Shown one piece after another: positions 1 through 6,865 of a DNA stretch of 15,268 nt. The notes under the pieces were generated by a model. That model saw only the letters and a list, made by a program, of their open reading frames with translations. It was not told where the DNA came from and ran no database searches. How positions within the stretch are numbered: the first letter of the stretch is position 1; each line of letters starts with the position of its first letter. Source of the DNA: Abditibacteriota bacterium. Lineage in GTDB: Bacteria > Armatimonadota > UBA5829. Both the position numbers and the translations under genes were made by a program. Where the stretch lies: contig JAGDDM010000089.1 of assembly GCA_017958015.1 (NCBI GenBank), positions 1 to 15,268 of the forward strand, given 5' to 3'.

Positions 1-1
1 C

Positions 2-433
2 GTTCTCGCTTTCTCGGAGGAAAAGTCTTTTAATCCGAGCAATATCGGAAAGTTTCGCAGAACGGCGTTTGCTTCGTCGATTCTCGTTCTGTGGGTAACG
101 ATTTTCACCGCGCCCATAACGATGTATATTTTCAACCGCTTACCGCTGATGTCCGTGCCGGCGAACATGGTTGTATCGATAACCGCGCCGATTCTGCTCA
201 TAATAGGTCTCGTTGACCCTCTTGTGATGGGAGTGCCTTTCGTCTCGATGTTCACGGCTTTCATCGGCGATATTGTGGCGGACGCCACGCTGCTTATTAC
301 GGAGATTTTTTCCTTTGTGCCGGATATGACGGTGCCCACGCCGCCTCTGTGGCTTGTTTTCATCATGTACGGCGCGATATTTTGGGGCGCCGCCTACGTC
401 AATCGCAAATACATCGACCCGGAGCGACCGTGA
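2..433 (+). CDS. ComEC/Rec2-like membrane protein, C-terminal part (5' end outside window)
   Basis: The reading frame is open from the first bases, so the start lies upstream; 143 residues are visible. They contain about four hydrophobic segments: roughly residues 22-42, 52-70, 75-105 and 115-133. The stretch around FNRLPLMSVPANMVVSITAP resembles the membrane 'competence' domain of ComEC/Rec2, where a Phe/Ser-rich turn precedes an 'AN-hydrophobic-P' helix. In that family the protein forms the channel that moves one DNA strand across the inner membrane during transformation. No C-terminal metallo-beta-lactamase domain follows the membrane part, so this would be a short-form ComEC-like protein. 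The tail is short and basic (RKYIDPERP) and its stop overlaps the next gene. Any other polytopic membrane protein remains possible because only the end is seen. Confidence 0.6.
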   Translation, partial: VLAFSEEKSFNPSNIGKFRRTAFASSILVLWVTIFTAPITMYIFNRLPLMSVPANMVVSITAPILLIIGLVDPLVMGVPFVSMFTAFIGDIVADATLLITEIFSFVPDMTVPTPPLWLVFIMYGAIFWGAAYVNRKYIDPERP

Positions 434-1032
434 AACTTATCGACCTGACCCAAAGCCTTTCGGCGGAGACCGCGCCTTATCCCGGCGACAAGCCGGTGGA
501 TATAGAGACTCTCTCCGAAGGGGGCTACAACATATCGAACATATCCGCCTGCCTCCACACCGGCACCCACTGCGATTTTCCGGTCCACGCCGGTCTCGAG
601 GGCGGGGCGGAGCTCTTCACCGCGGACAGAATGATCCTGCCCTGCGCCCTTATCGACTGCGGCGGGAAGATGATACCCGGCGATATTTTCGATGACGTGT
701 ACGTGCGCACGGAAGCGCTGCTGATTCGCACCGGCCACTGCGAAAAAGCCGGAAAACCGGAATATTTCACCGATTTTCCGTCGTTTACGGAACAGGCGGT
801 GAAGCGCGTCATCAACCGGCGGATAAAGATTCTGGCGCTGGACACTCCCTCGCTGTCGACGAACTCCGAGGATGACTTCCGTTTCCACCGGGGGCTTCTG
901 TCCGCGGGGATAACGATTGTCGAGGGGCTTGTGAACACCCACCGGCTCCCGAAGAACTTTATGCTCATGACTTTTCCGCTTAAAATAACCGATTCCGACG
1001 GCGCTCCGGCCCGGGTGGCGGCATGGGTTTGA
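430..1032 (+). CDS. Cyclase-family (kynurenine formamidase-like) metal-dependent hydrolase
   Basis: This is a 200-residue protein of the usual length for the cyclase/KynB family (PF04199). It starts with LIDLTQSLS and carries the metal-binding signature HTGTHCDFPVH at residues 43-53, whose His and Asp residues hold the catalytic metal. Family members hydrolyse N-formylkynurenine, isatin or other cyclic or acyl amides; the substrate cannot be told from sequence. I chose the GTG start at 430 because it overlaps the preceding stop as GTGA, has a CGGAG Shine-Dalgarno 6-7 nt upstream, and gives the standard N-terminus; an ATG at 349 in the same frame would run deep into the membrane gene. No tryptophan catabolism genes are nearby, so a kynurenine role is doubtful. 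It is probably translationally coupled to the upstream gene. Confidence 0.85.
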   Translation: MKLIDLTQSLSAETAPYPGDKPVDIETLSEGGYNISNISACLHTGTHCDFPVHAGLEGGAELFTADRMILPCALIDCGGKMIPGDIFDDVYVRTEALLIRTGHCEKAGKPEYFTDFPSFTEQAVKRVINRRIKILALDTPSLSTNSEDDFRFHRGLLSAGITIVEGLVNTHRLPKNFMLMTFPLKITDSDGAPARVAAWV

Positions 1033-1058
1033 CCGACTTGCGCAAGATGTGATAAAAT
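1029..1058 (+). promoter_or_regulatory. Possible sigma-70 type promoter for the heptose genes
   Basis: TTGACC (1029-1034) and TAAAAT (1053-1058) are separated by 18 nt, about 35 nt upstream of the hddA start. The -35 box overlaps the stop codon of the cyclase gene. The region just downstream is AT-rich compared with its surroundings. The match is reasonable but not exact, and readthrough from upstream is not excluded. Confidence 0.35.
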
Positions 1059-1093
1059 AAAATGTGAAAGAATAGGGAACAGGCGGTTAATTT

Positions 1094-2071
1094 ATGATTA
1101 TTACCCAAACTCCTTTAAGAGTCAGCTTCGCCGGCGGCGGCACGGATTTCCGGGGCTTCTACGAAAAGACCCACGGCTCCGTTGTTTCCGCGGCAATCGA
1201 CAAATACATCTACGTTATAGTTAAACAGCGGTTCGACTCCAAGATACGAATCGGTTATTCCAAAACCGAGTTCGTGGACACGGTGGACGAGCTGGGTCAT
1301 GAGCTTGCCCGGGAAGCAATGAAAATCGCCGGCGTAAAAAACGGCGTGGAAATCTCCACCATGGCTGATATTCCCTCCTCCGGCAGCGGTCTGGGTTCCT
1401 CCAGTTCCGTCACCGTGGGACTTCTGAACGCTCTCCACGCCTACAACGGCGAGTTCGTGTCCGCGGAGCAGCTGGCCCGGGAAGCCTGCCGCATAGAGAT
1501 AGATATTCTCGGCAGACCCATCGGCAAGCAGGATCAGTACATCGCGGCCTACGGCGGCCTTCGGAAGTTCACCTTCAACGAGGATGACACTGTGACGTCG
1601 GAGCGGATAAAAGTTCCGGAGCGCACCATGCGCTACCTGTCGGAAAACCTGATGCTCTTCTTCACCGGCATAACCCGAAAGTCCGCCTCCGTTCTCACGG
1701 AGCAGAAGAGCAACATCGACGACCGCATGGATTTCCTCACCAGAATGAGGGACATGGCGGACGATTTGGCGGAGGTGCTCAATCAAAACGACCTCTCCAC
1801 CATCGGCTCCACCATGCGGGAGGGCTGGGCCCTCAAAAAGACCCTTGCCCGCAACGTGAGCAACGAGACAATAGAGGATATCTACAACAGAGCCATGGAA
1901 GCGGGCGCGGAAGCCGGCAAGATTACCGGAGCCGGCGGCGGCGGATTCTTCCTGGTCCACACCTCTCCCCAGAACCGCAAGTCCATAAGAAGAGCTCTCA
2001 GCGATTTGAAGGAGTTCCCGCTTAACCTTGAGCGGGACGGCTCGAAAGTCATATTCAACGTAAGGAGATAA
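1094..2071 (+). CDS. hddA: D-glycero-alpha-D-manno-heptose-7-phosphate kinase
   Basis: A GHMP-superfamily kinase of 325 residues. HddA phosphorylates D-glycero-D-manno-heptose 7-phosphate at C1 to the alpha-1,7-bisphosphate, in the cytoplasm, on the way to nucleotide-activated heptose. Visible motifs are the N-terminal substrate motif TPLRVSFAGGGTDF (about 6-19), the ATP-binding loop PSSGSGLGSSSS (94-105), the IGKQDQYIAAYGG segment (143-155) holding the likely catalytic Asp147, and the C-terminal glycine loop KITGAGGGGF (276-285). The ATG at 1094 gives the standard HddA N-terminus; the Shine-Dalgarno in front is weak (AGGCGG). The gene lies 2 nt before gmhA, with gmhB following, which supports the heptose role over other GHMP kinases. 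A fucose or related sugar kinase is the main alternative. Confidence 0.85.
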   Translation: MIITQTPLRVSFAGGGTDFRGFYEKTHGSVVSAAIDKYIYVIVKQRFDSKIRIGYSKTEFVDTVDELGHELAREAMKIAGVKNGVEISTMADIPSSGSGLGSSSSVTVGLLNALHAYNGEFVSAEQLAREACRIEIDILGRPIGKQDQYIAAYGGLRKFTFNEDDTVTSERIKVPERTMRYLSENLMLFFTGITRKSASVLTEQKSNIDDRMDFLTRMRDMADDLAEVLNQNDLSTIGSTMREGWALKKTLARNVSNETIEDIYNRAMEAGAEAGKITGAGGGGFFLVHTSPQNRKSIRRALSDLKEFPLNLERDGSKVIFNVRR

Positions 2072-2073
2072 CA

Positions 2074-2646
2074 ATGTCCGCGGTAAAAGAATATTTGGAC
2101 GCTCTCGTGAAAACAATCGAGGCTCTGCCGGAAGATAAGATAAACGAGATAATCGCCATCGTGAAGAAAGCCATGGACGAGGGAAAGAAACTTTTCCTCA
2201 TGGGCAACGGGGGCAGCGCCTCCACCGCCTCCCACCTCACGGCCGACTTTCAGAAGGGTCTGAAACTTGCCATGGGCAAGCGGTTTAAGGTCATATCTCT
2301 GGCGGACTCCATTCCCCTCATCACCGCTTGGTCCAACGACTACGGCTACGAGAGAGTGTTCATGGAGCAGCTGGACTCCCTCATGGACGAAGGCGACGTG
2401 GTTTTCGCTTTCAGCGGCAGCGGTAACTCCGAAAACGTGCTTAAAGCCGTGGAGCGGGCCAACGAACTGGGGGGCATCACCATCGGCTTCTCCGGCTACG
2501 AGGGCGGCAAACTGGCGGGAATGTGTCAAAAGTCCGTGGTGGCGAAATCCGACAGTATGCAGCGGATTGAGGACATCCACCTCATAGTTGGGCACATCAT
2601 CTACGCCGTTATCCGCGACACCTACGGCACCACCGGACTCTGCTGA
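2074..2646 (+). CDS. gmhA: Sedoheptulose-7-phosphate isomerase (GmhA-like SIS protein)
   Basis: A single SIS (sugar isomerase) domain protein of 190 residues. GmhA converts sedoheptulose 7-phosphate to D-glycero-D-manno-heptose 7-phosphate, the substrate of the HddA kinase encoded just upstream. Motifs are GNGGSAS (44-50), NDYGYE (88-93), the phosphate loop SGSGNSENV (114-122) and RIEDIHLIVGH (164-174). The four metal-ligand positions of classical GmhA (His-Glu-Gln-His) align here with His54, Asp58, Glu166 and His174, so two are conservatively changed, as in some GmhA-like SIS proteins. The Shine-Dalgarno AAGGAG sits inside the last codons of hddA, 6 nt from the ATG, and the stop shares one base with the gmhB start. 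Another SIS sugar-phosphate isomerase is the alternative. Confidence 0.82.
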   Translation: MSAVKEYLDALVKTIEALPEDKINEIIAIVKKAMDEGKKLFLMGNGGSASTASHLTADFQKGLKLAMGKRFKVISLADSIPLITAWSNDYGYERVFMEQLDSLMDEGDVVFAFSGSGNSENVLKAVERANELGGITIGFSGYEGGKLAGMCQKSVVAKSDSMQRIEDIHLIVGHIIYAVIRDTYGTTGLC

Positions 2647-3197
2647 TGATAAAAGCCGTATTCTCGGACCGGGACGGGGTTATTAACTCCGACCGGCCCG
2701 ATTACGTTAAGAACGTATCGGAACTTAATATTTACCCCTTCTTTCCAAGCGCCGTGAAAGACTTCAACGGGCTTGGATTTTCCGTATTTGTCATATCCAA
2801 CCAGCAGGGTGTGGGCAAGGGCATCTACACCATGGAGGACGTCAGGGGCATAGAGGCGGAGATACGCAAAGCCGCCGAGAGCGCCGGGGGAGTCATCACC
2901 GATTTCAGATACTGCACCCACCTGGAGAGCGAGAAGTGCGCATGCCGGAAGCCCAGAGCCGGGATGATTTTGGACCTGGCCGCCGAATACGATATCGATC
3001 TTACAAAGTCCTTCGTCATCGGCGACAGTGTCCGGGACGTGGGGGCCGCGGCGGAAGCGGGGGTGCGGTCAATTCTTGTTTTGTCCGGCTCCGCTTCGGC
3101 GGAAACGGCGGAAAAAATGGACCCGAAACCGGATTTTGTGGCGAGAGATATCGCCGACGCGGTTTCTTTGGTGAAAATAGCCGCAAAAGACGCCTGA
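2646..3197 (+). CDS. gmhB: D-glycero-D-manno-heptose 1,7-bisphosphate phosphatase
   Basis: A HAD-superfamily phosphatase of 183 residues, the normal GmhB length. It removes the C7 phosphate from heptose 1,7-bisphosphate to leave heptose 1-phosphate, ready for nucleotide transfer. Motif I is DRDG (8-11, nucleophile Asp8 and acid/base Asp10), motif II SNQQG (51-55), motif III lies around RKP (101-103), and motif IV is GDSVRD (126-131). The GmhB zinc site is seen as C90-T-H92 and C98-A-C100. The ATG overlaps the gmhA stop by one base (TGATG), so translation is likely coupled. With hddA and gmhA it completes the sequence to heptose 1-phosphate; the guanylyltransferase HddC is not in this window. 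Related histidinol-phosphate phosphatases share the fold but do not fit this context. Confidence 0.88.
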   Translation: MIKAVFSDRDGVINSDRPDYVKNVSELNIYPFFPSAVKDFNGLGFSVFVISNQQGVGKGIYTMEDVRGIEAEIRKAAESAGGVITDFRYCTHLESEKCACRKPRAGMILDLAAEYDIDLTKSFVIGDSVRDVGAAAEAGVRSILVLSGSASAETAEKMDPKPDFVARDIADAVSLVKIAAKDA

Positions 3198-3222
3198 AAT
3201 ACTTGCTTAAAAGGCGTTTTTT
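3185..3222 (+). terminator. Rho-independent terminator of the heptose block
   Basis: AAAAGACGCC (3185-3194) pairs with GGCGTTTTTT (3213-3222), including one G-T pair, around an 18-nt loop that contains the gmhB stop codon. The right arm runs into a T6 tract. The GC part of the stem is only about 4-5 bp, so it may be leaky. The -35 box of the cinA promoter lies in its loop. Confidence 0.6.
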
Positions 3223-3231
3223 CGGTATAAT
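3203..3231 (+). promoter_or_regulatory. Sigma-70 type promoter for the cinA-thpR-recA run
   Basis: TTGCTT (3203-3208) and a perfect TATAAT (3226-3231) are separated by 17 nt. The predicted start is near 3238, about 30 nt before the cinA ATG. The downstream spacer is AT-rich and ends in a GGGGG Shine-Dalgarno-like run. I see no LexA-type palindrome at the promoter. Confidence 0.7.
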
Positions 3232-3267
3232 ATAAGTAACTGTTTATATCTTTTTTGCGGGGGTCCT

Positions 3268-4512
3268 ATGGCGGCGTCTCTCACCGCGGAAATCATTTCC
3301 GTGGGAACCGAGCTTTTAATGGGGCAGATTGTTGATACCAACGCGGCGTATTTGGCGGCGCGTCTTCCCCGTTTGGGTATCGGCTGCTACCGCCGTCAGA
3401 CCGTGGGCGACAACAAAGAACGGCTCACGGAGACCCTCATTACCGCCCTAAACCGCAGCGACATAGTGTTCACAATAGGGGGCCTCGGACCCACCGCCGA
3501 CGACATCACCAAGGAGACGGTGGCGGAGGTTCTGGACGACAAGATGAAGTTCGACGCCTCCGTGGCCCGGAAGATCGAAAGTTACTTCGAGCGCATGGGT
3601 GTGCCCATGGCGGAGATTAACCTGAAGCAGGCTCTGGTGCCGGAGCGGGGCGCGGTTCTGGACAACCCCAACGGCACGGCGCCGGGGGCGGTGTTCGTCT
3701 CCGACAGCAAAAAGGTCGTGGTTCTCCCCGGCCCGCCTCGGGAGTTCTGTCCCATGGTGGAAAATCAGGTGATTCCGTACCTGCTGGGTTACGCCGACTG
3801 CTGGGGCGCCATAGAGTCCCGGACGCTGAAGATTACCGGCAAGGGCGAGTCCACCGTTGCCGACGAGATAAAAGATTTGCTTGAGAGTGAGGAGCCCACG
3901 GTGGCGCCCTACGCCAAGTTCGGCGAGGTCCACCTGCGGATAAGCTCCGCCTCTCCCACTTCCCGGGACGCCTTCGCCAAGATTGACGACATGGAAGCGA
4001 AGATTCGGCAGCGCCTGGGCGAGTGTGTGTTCGGTATCGACGACGACACCCTCGAGAGCGTCACCGTTAAGGCGCTCCTTGACGCCGGCAAGACAATCGC
4101 CACCGCCGAAAGCTGCACCGCGGGCATGGTATCCGCGGCTATCGCCGATGTGGCCGGCTCCTCCGGAACTCTCCTCGGAGGCGTTGTGTCCTACGCAAAC
4201 GAGGTGAAGATGAACACGCTGGGTGTGCCCAAGGAAGTCCTCGACACCGTGGGCGCCGTCAGCGAGGAATGCGCCAAGGCCATGGCGGAGGGCGTTCGGA
4301 AAGTCACCGGCGCGGATATAGGCGTGTCAACCACCGGTATAGCCGGACCCGGCGGCGGCACCGACGCAAAGCCCGTGGGACTTGTGTACATAGGTTTGGC
4401 AACCGACGAGGGTACCGCCGTAATGCGGAACGTGTTCAACGGCGGCCGCAACGACGTGCGGCGGCGGACGGTGCAAAAGGCCCTGGATGCCGTAAGAAGA
4501 TTTTTGAAATGA
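3268..4512 (+). CDS. cinA: CinA: competence/damage-inducible protein, NMN amidohydrolase
   Basis: A full-length two-domain CinA of 414 residues. The N-terminal MoaB/MogA-like (COG1058) domain begins AEIISVGTELLMGQ and has the loop GGLGPTADD (71-79); in the family this part acts on ADP-ribose or related pyrophosphates. The C-terminal PncC domain (about 262-414) has AESCTAG (280-286) with the nucleophilic serine and TGIAGPGGG (356-364); it deamidates nicotinamide mononucleotide to nicotinate mononucleotide, recycling the product of NAD-dependent DNA ligase. The gene heads a run with thpR and recA, an arrangement known from Deinococcus and others, consistent with co-expression with recombination genes. 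The stop overlaps the thpR start by 4 nt (ATGA). The start has a G-rich rather than classical Shine-Dalgarno. Confidence 0.93.
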   Translation: MAASLTAEIISVGTELLMGQIVDTNAAYLAARLPRLGIGCYRRQTVGDNKERLTETLITALNRSDIVFTIGGLGPTADDITKETVAEVLDDKMKFDASVARKIESYFERMGVPMAEINLKQALVPERGAVLDNPNGTAPGAVFVSDSKKVVVLPGPPREFCPMVENQVIPYLLGYADCWGAIESRTLKITGKGESTVADEIKDLLESEEPTVAPYAKFGEVHLRISSASPTSRDAFAKIDDMEAKIRQRLGECVFGIDDDTLESVTVKALLDAGKTIATAESCTAGMVSAAIADVAGSSGTLLGGVVSYANEVKMNTLGVPKEVLDTVGAVSEECAKAMAEGVRKVTGADIGVSTTGIAGPGGGTDAKPVGLVYIGLATDEGTAVMRNVFNGGRNDVRRRTVQKALDAVRRFLK

Positions 4513-5048
4513 CGAAGCGTCTTTTTATCGCGGTGGAGATAGACCCGCGGGTGAAAGCCGCTCTCGCCGTAAAAAGCGCCGAGACGAAAAATCTCGGGGC
4601 GAAACCCGTGTCGGAGGAGTGTTTCCACATCACCCTCGCCTTTTTGGGGGACACGGATGAAGAAAGGATCGCCGACGTTGCGTCGAGCGTCGAGGCCGCG
4701 ACGGGGGGACTTCGGAAGTTCGAGGTTCGCCTTAGGGGTGTGGCGCTCATGAGCAGGGAAGCGAGAGTTATATATACCGAGGCCGAAAGCGGCGGATGTC
4801 TCGAGGATTTGGCGAAGCGCCTTTCCGACGAGCTTTCCGCGCGGGGGATAGAGAAGGACAAAAAGCCCTTCAGAGCCCACGTTACGCTGGGCAGGCTTCG
4901 GAGGGGAGCGACTGCCGAGGTTCGGGAGTACGTTCGGGAAGCGAGGTTTTCGGAGACTTTCACGGCGGAGTTTGTGACGGTTTTCGAGAGCATCCTCACC
5001 CCCAAGGGCCCCATCTACGAACCCTTGGCCACTTTCAAACTCATGTAG
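4509..5048 (+). CDS. thpR: RNA 2',3'-cyclic phosphodiesterase (ThpR/LigT)
   Basis: A 179-residue member of the 2H phosphoesterase family. It opens 2',3'-cyclic phosphate ends of RNA and in some species can join tRNA half-molecules by 2'-5' linkage in vitro. The two HxTx catalytic motifs are present: HITL (residues 40-43) and HVTL (124-127), with RLFIAVEID at the start, as in the family. I placed the start at the ATG overlapping the cinA stop (ATGA) because it gives the canonical N-terminus MTKRLFIAVE; the open frame extends upstream within cinA but without family similarity. recA follows after 14 nt, so it should be on the same transcript. Length and motifs are normal. Confidence 0.92.
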   Translation: MTKRLFIAVEIDPRVKAALAVKSAETKNLGAKPVSEECFHITLAFLGDTDEERIADVASSVEAATGGLRKFEVRLRGVALMSREARVIYTEAESGGCLEDLAKRLSDELSARGIEKDKKPFRAHVTLGRLRRGATAEVREYVREARFSETFTAEFVTVFESILTPKGPIYEPLATFKLM

Positions 5049-5062
5049 AAAAGGACAGTCAA

Positions 5063-6094
5063 ATGGACAAAGCCCAAGCATTGGGAATGGCTTTATCGCA
5101 TATAGAAAAGCAGTTCGGCAAGGGATCCATCGTTAAGCTGGGCGAAAAGCCCCGGTTCGACGAGGATGTGATTCCCACCGGTTCGATTGCTCTGGATATG
5201 GCGCTGGGTGTGGGAGGCATACCCCGCGGCAGAATCATCGAGCTCTACGGCCAGGAATCTTCCGGTAAGACCACAATCGCTTATCACATTATCGCGGAAG
5301 CCCAGAAAAAGGGCGGCACCGCCGCCTTCATAGACGTTGAGCACTCGGTGGACGCGGACTACGCGGCCCGATTGGGTGTAAACGTGGACGAACTTCTCGT
5401 GGCTCAGCCCAACACCGCCGAAGAGGCGCTGGAAATTATGGACACGCTGGCGAGAAGCGAAGCCGTTGACATTATGGTTCTCGACTCCGTGGCGGCCCTG
5501 GTGCCCAAGGCGGAGATAGAGGGCGATATGGGAGACTCCCACATGGGTCTCCAGGCCAGACTTATGTCCCAGGCCATGAGAAAACTGGGTGGTTCGCTGT
5601 CCAAGACAAACACGGCGGCGATTTTCATCAACCAGGTAAGAGAAAAGATCGGGATAATGTTCGGCAACCCCGAAACTACTCCCGGCGGACGGGCCCTGAA
5701 GTTCTGGTCCAGCGTCCGCATGGAAGTGAGACGCATCGAGACTTTGAAGGTCGCCGGTGAAGCGGTGGGCAACAGAGTCCGCGTCAAAATATCCAAGAAC
5801 AAGGTGGCTCCTCCTTTCAGAGACGCCGAGTTCGACATTATGTTCAGCACCGGCATATCGAAGAGCGGAAACATCCTCGATTTGGCGGTTGCCAAGGGTC
5901 TCGTGAGCAAGTCCGGTACTTGGTTTACCTGCGGCGAAACGAGACTGGGTCAGGGTAGAGACAACGCCAAGAACTACCTTGAAGCCAACCCCGAGCTGAT
6001 GGACAGTCTCGAGGCGCAGATTCGGGAAACCGTTCCCGGCAGGGAAAAGAAGGAGCCCGAAACTTCCCAAGGGGAAGAAAACGCCGACGCGTAG
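5063..6094 (+). CDS. recA: RecA recombinase
   Basis: A complete 343-residue RecA, the ATP-dependent strand-exchange protein that also triggers LexA self-cleavage. Visible are the Walker A loop GQESSGKT (63-70), catalytic Glu93 in DVEH, Walker B VLDS (139-142), the signature around EGDMGDSHMGLQARLMSQ, the DNA-binding L2 region after FINQ (188-191), and the C-terminal domain ending in an acidic tail. Variations from the common pattern are Gln for Pro at position 2 of Walker A, EHSVDADYA for EHALDxxYA, and RALKFWSS for RALKFYAS. The ATG at 5063 has an AAGGA Shine-Dalgarno 7 nt upstream, overlapping the end of thpR. A frame extending further upstream is only read-in through thpR. No intein is present. 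No separate promoter is evident, so expression likely comes from the cinA promoter. Confidence 0.98.
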   Translation: MDKAQALGMALSHIEKQFGKGSIVKLGEKPRFDEDVIPTGSIALDMALGVGGIPRGRIIELYGQESSGKTTIAYHIIAEAQKKGGTAAFIDVEHSVDADYAARLGVNVDELLVAQPNTAEEALEIMDTLARSEAVDIMVLDSVAALVPKAEIEGDMGDSHMGLQARLMSQAMRKLGGSLSKTNTAAIFINQVREKIGIMFGNPETTPGGRALKFWSSVRMEVRRIETLKVAGEAVGNRVRVKISKNKVAPPFRDAEFDIMFSTGISKSGNILDLAVAKGLVSKSGTWFTCGETRLGQGRDNAKNYLEANPELMDSLEAQIRETVPGREKKEPETSQGEENADA

Positions 6095-6128
6095 CGTTAT
6101 ACGCGTAATGCCGAGTTATCGAATAACT
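6087..6128 (+). repeat. Two small hairpins after recA
   Basis: ACGCGTA (6087-6093) pairs with TACGCGT (6100-6106) around a 6-nt loop and includes the recA stop codon. AGTTAT (6114-6119) pairs with ATAACT (6123-6128) around the 3-nt loop CGA. There is no T-run, so these are not clear terminators. They resemble the short-loop hairpins in the later intergenic regions and might modulate the ratio of recA to recX message, which is inference. Confidence 0.5.
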
Positions 6129-6163
6129 TATATGACACATTGTTGGGTCGGTAGAGCGCTTTT

Positions 6164-6808
6164 ATGGGTGTGATAACAGCCATCGAAACTCAAAAAAAGC
6201 ATCCGAACAGAAGGTCGGTCTACGTTGACGGCGCCTTTTTCTGCGGCGCGGATGAGGAAACGATATATATCTCCGGGCTTAAGGTGGGGGATGTCGTCGA
6301 CGAAGAGGATTTGGAACTTCTGATAAAAAACGAAACCCGTAAGAAAGCCATGTTCGCGGCAATGAATCTCCTGGCTATCAGGGAGAGATCAACCCGTGAA
6401 ATAAGAACGTCCCTGGCCCGAAAGGGCTACGAGGAGGACGTGATAGAAAGCACGCTTCAAAGGCTCGGGGAAACGAATATGATAAACGACGACAGGTTCG
6501 CCGAGCTTCTCGTTTCCTCCAAAACCAAAGAGGGCGCAAAGCCCGTGGGAGCCGTCAGGATAAAGCGGGATCTTTACGAAAAGGGCATAGACCCCAAAAA
6601 GATTCGCGAAATCGTGGATTCTCTGGACCCCGAGGAGGAGCTGGAGAGAGCGAAGCGGGCGGTGGTAAAAAAATACCGTGTGGAGGGGGATTTGTCCTCT
6701 TTCGCGCCGGACAGGGCGCTGAAATCCAAGATTTACGCCTTTTTGTGCGGCAGGGGATTTACCTATTCCACCATCGAGCGGTTGTTTTCCTCCTTCGCGG
6801 AGGAATAA
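6164..6808 (+). CDS. recX: RecX regulatory protein
   Basis: A 214-residue RecX-family protein. RecX binds within the RecA filament groove and caps or inhibits filament growth. The N-terminal part resembles the short beta-rich leader seen in Gram-positive-type RecX (VITAIETQKK...VYVDGAFF). The three-helix RecX repeats follow, with recognisable segments AMNLLAIRERSTREI (about 67-81), ARKGYEEDVIESTLQRL, and NDDRFAELLVSS. The position 69 nt after recA is the classical context. The ATG at 6164 has only a weak Shine-Dalgarno (TAGAG), consistent with RecX being made at lower level than RecA. The last codons form a 7-bp hairpin (6787-6793 with 6799-6805). Confidence 0.9.
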   Translation: MGVITAIETQKKHPNRRSVYVDGAFFCGADEETIYISGLKVGDVVDEEDLELLIKNETRKKAMFAAMNLLAIRERSTREIRTSLARKGYEEDVIESTLQRLGETNMINDDRFAELLVSSKTKEGAKPVGAVRIKRDLYEKGIDPKKIREIVDSLDPEEELERAKRAVVKKYRVEGDLSSFAPDRALKSKIYAFLCGRGFTYSTIERLFSSFAEE

Positions 6809-6829
6809 GGGGTTTTTCGGTTTAACTCT

Positions 6830-6861
6830 ACCTCACCCGAATCTATTCAGGGAGGTGAGGT
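6830..6861 (+). promoter_or_regulatory. Hairpin covering the rny ribosome-binding site
   Basis: ACCTCACC (6830-6837) pairs perfectly with GGTGAGGT (6854-6861) around a 16-nt loop. The right arm contains most of the strong Shine-Dalgarno GGAGGTGA (6851-6858) that serves the TTG start at 6866. The folded form would block ribosome loading. A second hairpin sits just upstream at the end of recX. Regulation through it is inference. Confidence 0.5.
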
Positions 6862-6865
6862 CGAT

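Noticed and set aside
3238..3258. LexA/SOS box downstream of the cinA promoter (CTGTTTATAT)
   Set aside because: Only one half resembles an SOS box; the CAG half is absent at the required distance.
6787..6817. Terminator at the end of recX
   Set aside because: A 7-bp hairpin exists inside the last codons, but the TTTTT run starts 7 nt after the stem, too far for a standard intrinsic terminator.
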